From Paraphysoderma sedebokerense (taxonomy: Eukaryota > Blastocladiomycota > Physodermatomycetes > Physodermatales > Physodermataceae), in assembly GCA_025602915.1 (NCBI GenBank), contig JAHLJZ010000018.1:248001-312000 (forward strand): a stretch of DNA of 64,000 nucleotides. The letters are read 5' to 3'. Below the pieces are notes generated by a model. It was not told where the DNA came from. It made no database searches and worked only from the letters and a program-made list of their open reading frames with translations. A program made the position numbers and the translations under genes. Of this stretch, positions 11,280 to 23,184 are shown piece by piece (position 1 is the stretch's first letter; the number at the start of each line of letters is the position of its first letter).

Positions 11280-13236
11280 ATGTCGTTTTTATTCAAAACT
11301 CGACCCAAAACACCTCAAGAGGTTGTAAAAACAGTGAAAGATGCTGTCACAAAACTGGATACTACCGGTTCCACCGCAGCAGATAAACGAGGAGATAAAG
11401 TTTGTTTCAATTTTGTTTTTCCTATTGTATCTGAGCGATGGAACGGACTATTTTATGGTCATGTTCCAAACACAGCTTGGCTTAGCTGTGGAACGTTGCT
11501 AAAACTTTACTCGTCGTTGTGACATGCGAGGTGTCACTATGGTCATCCGTTCGTTTGAAGTTGGATACGAAAGTTAATTATCTGTACTGACCTTGGCTCC
11601 AAACGTCTCTTTACCGTTTAGGTTGGCGAAGAAATATCAAAGAATCTATTGGCAATGAAACAGATGCTATACGGAGATGGAGGTGATGCCTTTTCGCTTT
11701 GGCTTAAGTTCCGTTGGTAGAGTACTGACAATGATGGCTGCAGAAAATGATCCGATACCAGAAATTGTATCTCAATTGGCGCAAGAAGTATATAATACTG
11801 ATTTACTGCAGTTACTGGTGAACAATATACATCGTTTCGAGTTCGAGGTTCGTATTGGAGTCGTATATTATCTGCTTCTGTTTCTGTTCCGCTGACCGTT
11901 GATTATGTTCTAATCATTTTTTAGGCAAAGAAAGATGTTGCTCAGATTTTTAATAACCTGTTGAGACGCCAAATTGGATCAAGGTTACCAACAGTGGAAT
12001 ATCTGTGTGCACGAGAGGAAATTCTGTTGAATCTGGTGAAAGGGTATACTTCTTGCAACTCGACCGCTCTTCTGCCAATGTAATGAGGCTTAATCCGATA
12101 CTTCTGCCTCTTTGGAAATAGATACGAAAATCAAGACATCGCACTGAACTGTGGCATGATACTACGAGAATGTATAAGACACGAGCCGCTGGCAAAGATA
12201 CTACTATCTCATCAAAGCTTCTACAGGTTCTTTGAATATGTGGAAATGAGTACTTTTGATTTGGCCAGCGATGCTTTTGCCACCTTCAAGGTAAATTCTG
12301 CCTGGCTTCATTGTCTGCCGGAGTTAAGGATTTAGATTAGATGATATGGAAGAAATGAATGAATTGCTAACAGAGGTTTCCTCCTTTCATCTTTGATGTT
12401 AATCCCCACAGGACTTGCTGACGAAACATAAAACATTGGTATCTGAATTTCTCGAAGAAAATTACGAAAAGGTCCGTTATCCTTCCTCTCAGATTGTTTT
12501 TTGAAAGTCATACTAACCTTGTAAACAATCTTCCATACTGTTTCTTAAATCATAGTTTTTCGGGCAATACAGCATCCTCTTGAACTCTGCAAACTACGTC
12601 ACAAAGCGCCAATCACTGAAGGTTCGCCTTGAATAGCACTTCTTTTCTCGCTACTTCATATGCTGACTCTCGCCTTATTCATTTCTACTCATTTCTGGTA
12701 CTATAATCGGTGCTCAATAACAGCTGTTAGGAGAGTTACTACTAGATCGATCTAATTTCACCATAATGACACAGTACATAGAGAGTGCCGATAACTTGAA
12801 ACTGATGATGAATTTGCTAAGGGATAAGAGTCGAAATATCCAGTTTGAAGCGTTCCATGTTTTCAAGGTTCAATTTCCATTTTCCATCCGTATTCCTCGT
12901 GTTCTGTTTTCGTTTAATATTGACGTCGACTATAAATTTCTCTGGAAAAATTAGATTTTTGTCGCTAATCCTAAGAAATCGAAATCAGTTTCTGATATCT
13001 TATTGAAGAACAAAGAAAAATTGATAACATTTTTAGGCAATTTTCATAACGATCGAACAGGTAATTTGGTTACTTCTTATCTTCACTCTCTCTAGTCTCT
13101 TGGACTCCCAGGTTGGTTATAACGAATACGAACATTCTCTGACCGAATATTTTTTTGATACCCGTTACATACAGATGACGAACAATTCAATGATGAAAAG
13201 CAGTTTTTAATTCGCCAAATTTCGGATTTGCAATAG
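11280..13236 (+). CDS. HYM1: MO25/Hym1 (CAB39 family) scaffold protein
   Basis: Armadillo-like helical scaffold that activates STE20/GCK-type kinases; in fungi it acts in the RAM/morphogenesis network with Cbk1. Ten exons: 11280-11399, 11622-11682, 11744-11847, 11925-12043, 12122-12290, 12412-12471, 12556-12621, 12724-12867, 12955-13060, 13175-13236, giving 336 residues against about 340 in animals. Near-invariant family stretches are present: [57 protein letters not shown] and [19 protein letters not shown]. It ends [20 protein letters not shown]. The start [19 protein letters not shown] matches the usual N-terminus. Very secure. Confidence 0.96.
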
Positions 13237-13831
13237 TGGCCATTTTCAATCATCTAAAAAGCTGGCGGGGGACTGCACACTTATGGAGTATAATACACAG
13301 AAGAAAATATGCGGTGGGAGAACGTTGAAGATTGGGCAATCACTGGATGTCTGCTTGAACTTTAGCTTTTGGATTTGTTCTTTTCACTTTTCCGTCATTT
13401 TGCGAGTTCTCGCGTCCGCCCATCTCTATTAACAAGTTGACACAATGCTGTTTTCATAGTGGGGTTTTCTGTATTCAATAATGTATTGTTAATCTTCATT
13501 TGTTCTTGCTTTTGTATTCTCATTTTCTTTTTCTTTTCCTTGGAGTATATTCAATAATTTGACATTGGGTGGTAGCTTTCAGTGAAATCAATGCAATATA
13601 GGTTATTTGGGTCATATCAGATTATCTCTTGCGAAGACTTTTTTAAGTGAGTATTGATTGAATCAAGAAGGGTCCGAATGCAAGTCATGTATATTGGGGA
13701 GAGGGGTTGAATAAAAAAAATGTTGGCTTCTCTTTCTTCTTTCAGATCTCTGATTTATTATGAACTTTGGTGTTTTACTCAAAAAGCCTGAACGCTCGTT
13801 TGTTCTATTCATGTCCACGACTTAACTGTTG
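13237..13831. other. Convergent intergenic region, MO25 and INTS11 3' ends
   Basis: T-rich sequence between two convergent genes; it should contain both 3' untranslated regions and terminators. I see no additional gene. Confidence 0.5.
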
Positions 13832-16466
13832 TTACAACATATCAACCAATTTCCCAGCTACATCATCATCTTCTAACCTCCAATATACTTTACATTTAAC
13901 CATCTCATTTAACATATCTATTATCTGAATACAAATTGATGTTTCAGGGACTACAAGCCCGATTGCGGTTTCTCCTTGTGAAGTCGAAATGATTGACGGG
14001 ATCGGTGAAATCGAAAATGAGAGTGACGATTTTTGTGTAAGGTAGAGAGATAAATGATCAAGAACGGTTTGCATGTCAGGTTGTGTTTCCGGGTTGGGTG
14101 TTTGTGATGAAGGAATATCTGCAGGGGAAGGCGAACTGTAAAGGGTATCCATCGGGTATGATGCTGTATTTGAAGAAACACTGGTATTAATGGAAGACGG
14201 GATGTTGAGATTGGAAAATCTGATTTTTCGGGTGACCGTAAATGATGTGTCAATTTTGGGGCCAAGTATCGGTTGGTACTCGTTGATGAATTCTTCGCGG
14301 GATAACAAATGGTAACTTGGTTGATGAAGTTTAGTTTCGGTAGAGATCTTGGACGGATTGTAAGAGGTAATTGAAGGTACGGATGTTGCTGTGGGTGTCG
14401 GTTTCGTGGTTGAGGTTGAAGATGCAAAAAGTGTGTTCAGGTCTGGTTTCTTGTCAATCGAAAATAATGGGTTCGAAATGTCTAGCTTGATTTCTTTTTT
14501 GACCAAGATGCCGTGTACTTTAACAACGGTATCTTTGTCTACAGAAATCCGTGTCGAAAGCCCTATCCGTCTCAACTCTTCTTTACTTTCGTCCACCCAT
14601 GCTTTCCCTTTCTTACTATCAACTTTTAATCCCCGTCCGACTCGTTCATAATGCTCCCTTTTCGCTAAGTTCAATAACAAATTACTCATATCCATATTAA
14701 CTCTTCCATTGGTTTCAATCTCAATCCTATCGAAATTGCCAGGATCGAAACAAGGGATTCCGAGTTCACCCATGATACGGTCTTTCAGTCTACCCATTTT
14801 CTGCTTTTCACCATGCACTAAGACTACGTTTCGCGGTTCACACATCTGAATGAGCTGCATAATCCCTTTTGCGTCTGCATGAGCAGAAAACGAGAGATTT
14901 CTAACTTTCATGTTAACAGTCACCGTTGTGGTTCGATCTATTTGTATTCGTTTTTGACCTGACAAAACTTTAGCTCCTACAGTGCCCGCCACACAGTAAC
15001 CTAGACCACATTATGGCATCAATATCCACGAAATCATTCAGGAATGAGAAGAGAGTGGTACATACCCGGCATGATGATCATGTTCTTCGGATCTGAGCAC
15101 CATTTCTTGAAGATTTCAAGCGAGAAACTAGGGACAAAGTCAATCCACGATTCAAAAAAATATCTATTCCGTGGATGTTAAGACTTACCCAGAATGTAAC
15201 ATTCCCGGTGTCGCAAACAAGACTTGAGGACCAGGAAGACTAGCAAACTGTTTATCATATGACTTGATATGTTTGAAATCAAACATGTTCCTAGTGCCCA
15301 GGGTATCCTTTATTTTTTGGTTCGTCCAATTAATAAATAACTTGTAATACTGATTCGCTCGTTCCGTTAGGCCCCCGGAAAAGTAGATTGGTGTCTTCAA
15401 ATTCATTCGTTCCCAATACGATTCTAGTAGAATACATAATTCCTGGGCTCGCCCAATTGCGAAAACTGGGATCAGGACTTTACCGCCTCCCGATATACAG
15501 TCGTGAACTTTTTTGAGGAAATCCCGTTCTCTAGCTCTTTTAGAGTCGCGAATGGTTGTTGCATAGGTCGTTTCGGTGATAAGAACGTCGGGACGACATT
15601 TGTCGATCCAAGCGGATCCGAGATGTCGATCGGGGGTCCTGCAAACATGAAAGTTAAAGTTGACAAAAATGTAAAGAGAGTTCGGACAATATAAGGCTCA
15701 CATATTGTAGTCTCCTGTATATACAACAGACTGCTCCCCAACTCGAACCTAAATGTCGGAGAAGTCAGATATAGTTCTTCCTATCGTGAAGTGGGGAGAA
15801 CACCAGAATTGAAAGACTTACATAGAACATTGCTGCTCCCAAAACATGTCCAGCGTAGTAACATTTTATCTCAAAATTATCATCTCCGTCAAGATAAATA
15901 CTTTGATGCACATTCACCGCAATCACTTTTTTCATGCAATCCTTAATGTGCTGAACTGTAAAGAAGTCCGACTCATCCATGCCTCGTTTATCAACTGAAA
16001 TTTTCCTGTAGTCTTCCAACAGGATAGGGCAAATCGCTTTGGTTGGGTGAGTCATAATAATTGGGCCATTGTATTTCTTAACCTCGGTGAAGTAAGGTAG
16101 GGAGCCGCAGTGATCAAGATGGAAATGCGTTACTATCACAACATCGATGGCGGATGTATAATCTTCTGTCTTTGAAATTCTAGTAAAATCCGGAAATCGC
16201 CTTTCATCGCTGTAACCCATATGCTGCATAATCGATATAGGAAACCAGTTCGCACCACAATATATCATTACCACACAAAGCCGATCCGCAGAGGGAAAAT
16301 TCAGTAACTGGTCGCCCGAGTGTTGCCATTAGAAAGAGGGATGAAATTTAGATACCATTCCACAATCAAACATGATAGTTTTTCCACCTAATGATACAAT
16401 GATACAACTTCGGCCGACATCCTGACCTGCTCCTAGCGGAAGAACTTGAATTTTTTCCTTGGGCAT
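13832..16466 (-). CDS. INTS11: Integrator complex subunit 11 (CPSF73-like endonuclease)
   Basis: Metallo-beta-lactamase/beta-CASP RNA endonuclease; in animals the catalytic subunit of Integrator, which cleaves snRNA and attenuated Pol II transcripts. Exons 16356-16466, 15822-16223, 15702-15748, 15189-15638, 15066-15127, 13832-15000, 746 residues. The zinc motif HFHLDHCG lies at about residues 70-77. Further marks are [31 protein letters not shown] and [17 protein letters not shown], then [15 protein letters not shown] and [11 protein letters not shown]. The GTVGxKxLSGQ and FSAHADAKG forms are those of INTS11, not of CPSF73/Ysh1 (FSAHTDYQQ). The C-terminal third is longer and Ser/Thr/Pro-rich compared with animal INTS11. 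The start at [21 protein letters not shown] fits the family. Integrator is absent from yeasts, so its presence bears on the lineage. Confidence 0.92.
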
Positions 16467-16744
16467 GATGCCGTTCGTATAAGGAGCCAAATCTGAGAGG
16501 AAAAGCCGGTGAGAGTGCTGTACTCAGATTTGCAAGATATTTAAACTGAATCAGCTAAATATCAAAGATAATTGCGGCAATTTCTATTTTGAATCAAAAT
16601 TGTTATTCCGTTTACGGCCCTTTTAACAAATCGGAAGCGAAAGGCGAGCTCGTGACGCCGAAGTTCAATTCATTTTAACACCCATTTAAATTACACACAT
16701 ATTGGATACACTTTTAACTCCTGTATCAAAGAGCCCATTCTCAA
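16467..16744. promoter_or_regulatory. Divergent promoter, INTS11 and HYLS1-like gene
   Basis: A 278-base spacer between two divergent start codons. No named element seen beyond general AT-richness next to the plus-strand start. Confidence 0.5.
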
Positions 16745-17882
16745 ATGTCTGCACACTCTGCAGATAGCAGTTCCGACATAACCACCGCAGCCGACCCTTC
16801 TCTCCCGTCTCTATGGCCAGCAACGAAAGGTAGTGTCCGCAAACACCTAGAGTCACTGGGATATTCTCATGTTCCGGATGCGATGGTACAAGAATTTGTC
16901 GATGAACTCAACAAGAGCTTTGCGGGTTATGAATCCACTGCTTCGGATAGTGAAGCGAGCAGTCAACCTAGCGATGATGAGGATGATCACAGCGCAATCA
17001 AAGACACAAAGAGTGCGAGCATATCGAGTAACGTTTACGACAAGGAAGATACGCAATCAGAAGATTCAAATTATCAGGATAATATCAATGCAGATTTGGT
17101 TCGCAAGCAATTACAAAAGCTGGGTTATGATGATAGCGAATTACCAGAATCTATAATCGGCGAATTTGTGGAAGAATTGAACCGCATTTATTCTCAATCT
17201 TTGGATTCGGGAATTGTTTCGTCGGAATCTGAATCCGAGATTGACAGTGATGATGGAGGAAAAAGTACTGATGATCAAAGTGACCCAGATGACGAGAATG
17301 ATGATACAATCACTTACGGAAGAATCAGTGATCGAAAGTATCGTGCAAGTCCTTCAAAATCTCAGCATCGTCCGCCTTCGAAAGCTTCCTCTCCAGATAA
17401 ATCGACTCTTTTTTTTCAACAGCGCCGAGGAAAAGAGAATACTTCATTTGAACGACGGAACTACAACGGAAGTATTGATCACCTAGAGGAGGAATCCGTT
17501 CTGTCGTCGAGTTCAAAGCGATCCGAAGATCCCCAATATAGTTACCGTAGTCAATTCAGATCATCCGGCCATCATTGTAAGTGTTCTCCTCTCAATTATA
17601 ATTTGAATTTTAGATCTGACTGTAAACTCGTTGTGGCTAATTCTCATTTTGTGGTGTTCTCCTTGTAAATTAGTTTTACCCCATCAACCAAAGCCGTCTC
17701 ATCCTCGCCGCAAAAAGAACGATCCCGTGTCACTATACCACAGATATAAAGCTACCTGGTCTTCGTCACCTTTTCTGAATCGGCTTGAAAACCCTGCAGC
17801 TCACAGCACGAAAAAGCCGCTCCTTCCTCGTCCGTCCTCGGCTACCTCGTTCAGGTCGCAGTTCCAACGAGCTCAGCAATAG
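16745..17882 (+). CDS. HYLS1: HYLS1-like centriole/basal-body protein with doubled N-terminal motif
   Basis: HYLS1 is a core centriolar protein needed to build cilia and flagella. Exons 16745-17576 and 17674-17882, 346 residues. The N-terminus has VRKHLESLGYSHVPDAMVQE at about residue 31, and a second copy VRKQLQKLGYDD...EFVEELNRIY at about residue 119; both follow the pattern helix-LGY-x-VP-helix seen near the N-terminus of HYLS1 proteins. Acidic Ser-rich linkers separate them. The second exon gives KNDPVSLYHRYKATWSSSPF (about 292-311), which parallels the conserved HYLS1 box (human form RVARYFEYKRDWD). What I see directly is these motifs; the family name is inferred from their order. If right, the organism makes centrioles and flagella. 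The doubled N-terminal motif is unusual. Confidence 0.62.
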
Positions 17883-17991
17883 GGAACTGATTTGTATAGA
17901 GCAAACACAGGATGTGACGAGTCTACTCAGACTTATAATACATATAAGAGTGTTTATATTTGTATATAGAAATTAAGTAATGAGCATATGA

Positions 17992-17997
17992 AATAAA
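17992..17997 (+). terminator. Candidate poly(A) signal
   Basis: AATAAA about 110 bases past the stop of the HYLS1-like gene and before the start of the SAP-domain gene. Confidence 0.45.
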
Positions 17998-18129
17998 GAT
18001 TGCCAACATTTTTCAACGTATTGCAGAGGAACCAGGGAATCCCCCATTCTTCGCCCGTGTTTGCTCGCGTTCATTTTGAATAACCCAGATATACTCCCAT
18101 CAGATATTAAACCAGACAAAGGATTAAGT

Positions 18130-19371
18130 ATGGACTCTACATCTCTGAAGAAACTAAAAGTGGCAGAGCTCAAAGACCTCTGCGTCCAACATAACCTGTC
18201 GACGGCCGGGAAAAAAGATGACCTTATCGCTCGTTTGTCTGATTACTTTGAAATGAACGGATCAAGTGGGGGCTCCCAAACAAAAACATCAGGGAAATCA
18301 AATACAGATGATTCAGATATATTGGATGAGAGTTTAGCTGAACTTGATGCTAGTCCGGAGGGATCGAGAACATTAACTGGGCTGGACGATTGGACCGAAT
18401 TGGAAGAGTATGTTTACATTATTGATGTCCTTGTGTTTTGTTTTCTGTTGGACTTTTGAGTTGTTTTGTTTCTGGTTAATATTGTTAGATTGATTTTAAC
18501 ATGAATGTGGATGTGTTAACCCAAAGGAAAGACTGCCGCCTGACTTTACAGTTTAACTTTGATTTCTAACTTTGATTTTCTACCGTCATATTGTCAATGT
18601 GTTGATCTTAGGTTACAAGAATTTGAACAACCCTCGAAACCTAAATCGCCCACGAAAACAGCCGCACCGTTGACTGTTGCGCCATCATCTCCGAAAAAGG
18701 AATCCATTAAAGTATCAACTAAACCGATTCCACAGACAAAAGCACCACCACCCACCGCCGCGCCAAAGTCTGCTAATTCAGCTTCCTCAACGACGAGCCC
18801 TTCGACTGCAATTCAGAATGCATCACTGATTGACCAAATTTTATTGGAACTCGCAGACATCACTGAAACTTCGTCAACGAATATGGCAACCATTCGTGCG
18901 TTAGAATTCAAAAAACGTGTTCAAAGGGCAAAGAAGTTTGGCACCGAGTTAACCGAAGCCGACAGAAAGTTGTGGAGGGATGTTCGATTCGGATTAGCCA
19001 ATAATGGTAGCGCTACATCTACCACGACTACAGCCGGAAGCGGTGACGGTAGTAAACCAAAGAACCAAAAAATATATAACGCTGTGAAATCTCATATTGG
19101 CGCGTCGGGTGCTTCAGTACCGTCATCGAAGACTCCAGTCGCTCAACCCACCCCGTCAGCAACATCTTCAACTTCTTCTTTGGTACATTTTGGTCTTTTG
19201 TTTGTGTGTGTGTTCCTCGACTTGTTGATGTTATCTGACACTATTTTCTCTATTGCATAAAACAAGATGGACCCCGAGATTTTGCTCGCCCGTCGTCGAA
19301 AATTTGGCATCGAAGACGAAGAAACAAAACGACTAGAAGAACTAGTCAACCGAAAGAAACAAAAAGTTTAA
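18130..19371 (+). CDS. THO1: Tho1/SARNP-like SAP-domain mRNP protein
   Basis: SAP proteins of the Tho1/SARNP (CIP29) type bind nucleic acid and the Sub2/UAP56 export helicase during mRNP assembly in the nucleus.

Exons 18130-18407, 18612-19182, 19267-19371, 317 residues. The N-terminal SAP domain is clear: LKKLKVAELKDLCVQHNLST followed by GKKDDLIARL. The middle is Pro/Thr/Ser/Ala-rich. Two copies of the short C-terminal Tho1/SARNP-type motif are visible: RVQRAKKFGTELTEADRKLW and LARRRKFGIEDEETKRLEEL. The start at MDSTSLKKLKV puts the SAP domain at the very N-terminus, as in the family; an in-frame leader without another good start runs upstream to 18061. Confidence 0.82.
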
Positions 19372-20152
19372 ACCCGTTACCTCCATTCCCATTCTTCCTT
19401 TTCACTACCCCTTTCCCCTTTCCCTTCATTATTTTCCTCCATTTAACCTTGTTCCGAAATCCGAATCCCCTTTTTATACCGTTTCATCTTCCACGTCGTT
19501 ACTTTTGTCTACTTTTGTCATTTTCATGAACTGTAACGCTAAGTTTACGTAACCCCGCCAACCATCGAATATTCTAAAATCTAAACCAGAAAACCACAAT
19601 TCGATAACTCCAACACAATTTGATAAACTTTAACGAAAATCTAGTAACATCAAGAATGTGAAATGTACCGTCAGTCCGTCACCATTTTATCGTACATTAT
19701 GTTATACGTTATAATATCAATCACAAATGTATAATTTTTTTTTCTTGGTTGAACCTGTTTTTTTGACGTTGTATTTGACATTTGGTATATGATATTTGAT
19801 ATGGATGATTGATAGTTGACGTTGTACACAAGACATAAGGGTGGAGGAGAAAAAGAATGGGAAAAATGTAGAGTGGTGTTACATACTGGTTAAAAATTTA
19901 TATGCGAAATTTAGAAATAAAACGTCGACAAAAGTATATCCAATTTTTGAAGAGTCTCATTATGTAAGTGTTGAACACCAAAAAAAAATGCAAAGCTTAC
20001 ATCTAATTTGTTTCAATTCGTTTGAAAAATCGGTTATATTTACAAAACCACCAAAAAAAAAAAATATTCTATGAATTTTAGAATTTGGTTTCTCCATTAT
20101 AATTACAAACCCAAAATTTAGAAGTTAATGTATACAATATAAAAAAAAAAGT
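19372..20152. other. AT-rich convergent intergenic region
   Basis: About 780 bases between the 3' ends of the SAP-domain gene and MUS81. Rich in A and T runs, including poly-A/poly-T tracts near 19735, 20051 and 20141. No gene supported; the 77-codon open frame at 19841-20074 is Lys- and Phe-rich and looks like chance translation of AT-rich DNA. Confidence 0.55.
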
Positions 20153-22924
20153 TTACAAAGATTGTACCCCGCCGTCATTATACTCATTGCTGCACCAAAT
20201 TTCTGCCACTTTTCTAGACAACGCGTCCCCAAATTTCTTGCGGAGTAAAGACATCCCGAGTCGTCGTTCTTCGGCTTCGGAGTCTTGTTTTAGTAGTTGA
20301 TTTTGGGATTGTTGGGTGGGGAGGGAAGCGTAGGTTTCGAATAGACTAATCGGGATACAAGGTCAGATATAGATGAGAATAGATGAGTAGGGGGTAAGAA
20401 AAAATCAAAAAAAGAAAAGTGGGAAGGGAGGTAAGAGGGTAAAAAGACGTACGCTCTAGGAGTTTTATATTTTTCGGCTAAAAATTTGGCTTTCTCAGCG
20501 CTAACACCTCTCACTGTCATCAACATTTTCACAAACACGTCATTCAGAGTGAACGCTTTCGTTTTGGTGTTCAACATTTCGACATACGCGAACGTAAAAT
20601 GAACGCTATCAACACAAGATTTCAATGCACCTTCGTGGACTTTTCTAGTTTCGTATTCTTCCAATGACATCGGGACAACCGCATTGTTGATCACTTTGCC
20701 GTACCGTTTATACTTTATCCAGGTTTCTTTATCTGGCGGGGTGAGGTAATACAATGGTTTATTACGCCATTGGGATTTAATGGTTTCGGTTAAACGAATC
20801 AAGTATTCGATGGTATCGTCGACAGAGGATGTGCGTTTGACGAAGAAGTTGTTCCAGATTTGAGTCTGGGTGTGTGCGGTTTGAACTGATTTTGCCCATA
20901 TTGGTTCTAGAAGCGCCCGATTTTGGTTATCATCTTCGACAACATAAATCAAGTGGGATAATCCAGTGTTTGAGAGCCGGAACTGAAAAATAGGGATAAT
21001 GTCAGGTTTAGTCCATACAGCGAGTAATAACATTGCCTCGAAGCACTGTTCCACTACAACAACTTAGACGGTCTTACCTTTTGCTCTTTAAATCTATTGT
21101 CTTTGATACTGCTGACCAAATCATCCAAACATTTTCTTTCGACAATATAATCCAACACGATTTCATCTTCATTGCCATTCATATTCCCAGTGCCGCATGC
21201 GCGTCTGGCAATCCAAATGAAATCGCCAACTTCTAATTTTCTAGTTTCAACCTTTACATTCCTGTTCATTAGTTTTTCTTGAAAGTAATACCTGGAATCT
21301 CGATTTTTAATCTCGCGGTTGTCCAAAATCAGTATGATTTCAAACCCCGGAGGTAATGTTCGTACTGAAGCCGGTGAAAATGTAGGGATTTCAGATTTTA
21401 AAGCGGAAGATGGGGGAGGTAAAAGTTGAAGTTTTGACGATGTTGTAACAGAGGAGGATGTGGCAACTGAGTTGAGAGAGTCTGAGCGTGATTGAAAGGA
21501 GTGTGAAAAAGAAGCGGAAGAGTGAGGTTGAGAGGCGTATGATTCAAAGGATTGCGAAGCAGTTGTCGTTGTTCTGGTGCCTGTGGTGGAGGTATAGGAA
21601 GATGTTTGGAAATTGGCGGATGACTTGCTTTTTGCAGAGGTGCGACTGATAGATTGGGACAACGTAGACGAATACTCATCGTCGAGGCTGAAAGATTGAG
21701 AGGAACTTGAGCTGAGGAATTGATCGAATCGAGTTTCCTTTTCGAATGTTGTCGATGACGCGCCAGGCCTTGATGCGGATGTGGTGTATGAATGAGTAGA
21801 ATCTTTGCGTGCGGTATTTGGGCCACCGGTTCCTTGACTAGACGTTGCGACCATTTGTATTTCGTGATCGGAATCATCCAACTTGTCTCCACCAATGCTT
21901 CTTCGAAAATTTCGAATGAGATCATTCGACTGCTGATCTCCCCAAAGCGTTTGCGCGGCGATTGAATTCCCTTGTTCATAACATTTTTTAGCCAACTCTT
22001 TGCCTTCGTCGGTCAGGTAATACCTGCCTGGATTTCCCTGCTTAATCACCAGATCTTTGTTACATAGTGTACTCATACTGTTCCAAGCACTATAATACTG
22101 ATTTTTCTCAGGTTCGGTCAGGGATGAGTCGCAAAAAGGTTGGGCTTTCTTTTGAATATCGCTTTTCAACATGTATCCGGGGAACCCGGGCTTCAGGCTT
22201 TCTTTGTATAGCGTGATGAGTATGGCATAGGCCCCCGATCGGAATGCTGGGACGTAAACCCTATCCTTTCGTTGACGTTTTTTCTTTGGTTCGGCAGCGG
22301 AGGATCCTGCTGAGGCTGGGTTAGCTGGGTTTGAGGATTCCGAATCAGCCGTTTTTGCTTTTGGTTGTCGTTTCCTTTTTGCGGGTTCGTTCATCGACGC
22401 CGGAGCTGGAGGTTGAGGTCGAGGTGGAGCTGAAGCCGGAGGAGGGACTACTGGAAGAGTATCAGGGACATGAACGAAAATCCAACACGCCCGTTATGCG
22501 TTGTTATACTAGTGAGCGATAGATCACAGAATAGATCACAACAGATCAAACATACAGCTGACAGGAAAGGAGGGCCAAGAGCCAGTGTCGGGGGGATTTG
22601 GGTTTCCACCGTCCTGGAGGAAGCGATCCTGCAAGTACTTTGATAGGGTTGGGCCGATGCCCTTTAGCTTTTGGGCTTCATTGCCGTTGGCCAGGGGCTC
22701 TGTGTGTTGAATGAGGGCCTGCTTTGCCTAGGGATACGGGGGAGGGTGAGTGGTAGATTAGCAGACAGTTGAGTTGAGTTGAGGGTGACCTAGTAACGTA
22801 CCTTTCTGAGGGTGAAGACGTAGTTGCTGTCGGATCTGGTCTGGTCGAGCTTTTCCTGGATGTAAGCGACGAATCTGGCGTTGACGCAGTTGTCCGCGGT
22901 GGGCTTTTGCACTCTCGGAGGCAT
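20153..22924 (-). CDS. MUS81: Crossover junction endonuclease MUS81
   Basis: XPF-family structure-specific nuclease that, with an Eme1-type partner, cuts branched DNA at stalled forks and in meiosis. Exons 22802-22924, 22556-22727, 21078-22450, 20453-20982, 20153-20345, 796 residues. In order: N-terminal helix-hairpin-helix domain (AKQALIQHTE...GIGPTLSKYL); Pro-rich, Lys/Arg-rich linker; winged-helix region (FRSGAYAILITLYKE ... GRYYLTDEGKELAKKCYEQG); a long Ser/Thr-rich insert; the nuclease domain with LEVGDFIWIARR and the catalytic motif VERKCLDDLVSSIKDNRFKE (ERKxxxDD intact); and a C-terminal helix-hairpin-helix (TVRGVSAEKAKFLAEKY). It is longer than the human protein (551) mainly because of the Ser/Thr-rich insert. 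The 22450/22556 junction is the least certain; an alternative acceptor lies a few codons downstream. Confidence 0.93.
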
Positions 22925-23184
22925 GGTGGAGTAGTGGAGTAGTACAGAGTCTATGGGGCAATGGAGTGAATGCAGCAGGTCGGCAGTCACGTGCCATGAG
23001 AGGATAAGTCACGTGCGGTGTCCAGGACGCGAACCCAGGATTCCCTTTGCATTGGAATATTCCCTCCCTGTGCATTCCCTCTCTGTGCATTCCCTCTCTG
23101 TGCATTCCCTCTTTCTTTGTCCATCACTGCGACTGATTCCCTCGCTCTCTCCATTCTCCATGCCTTAGCCCTCGACCCTTAGCA
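22925..23184. promoter_or_regulatory. 260-base divergent promoter, MUS81 and kinesin-like gene, with two CACGTG sites
   Basis: The two start codons lie 260 bases apart and point away from each other. CACGTG cores occur at 22988-22993 and 23010-23015, both preceded by GT (GTCACGTG), 22 bases apart, i.e. about two helical turns. A 15-base tandem repeat follows at 23069-23113. The short shared promoter suggests co-regulation of the pair (inference). Confidence 0.6.
23069..23113 (+). repeat. Tandem repeat, three copies of a 15-base unit
   Basis: Three consecutive copies of TGTGCATTCCCTCTC, the last with one change, in the leader of the kinesin-like gene. A partial copy (attccctccc) precedes them. 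Confidence 0.85.

Noticed and set aside
13832-16466. CPSF73/Ysh1
   Set aside because: Signature stretches GTVGxKxLSGQ and FSAHADAKG are those of INTS11.
19841-20074. 77-codon Lys/Phe-rich open frame
   Set aside because: Chance translation of AT-rich convergent 3' DNA.
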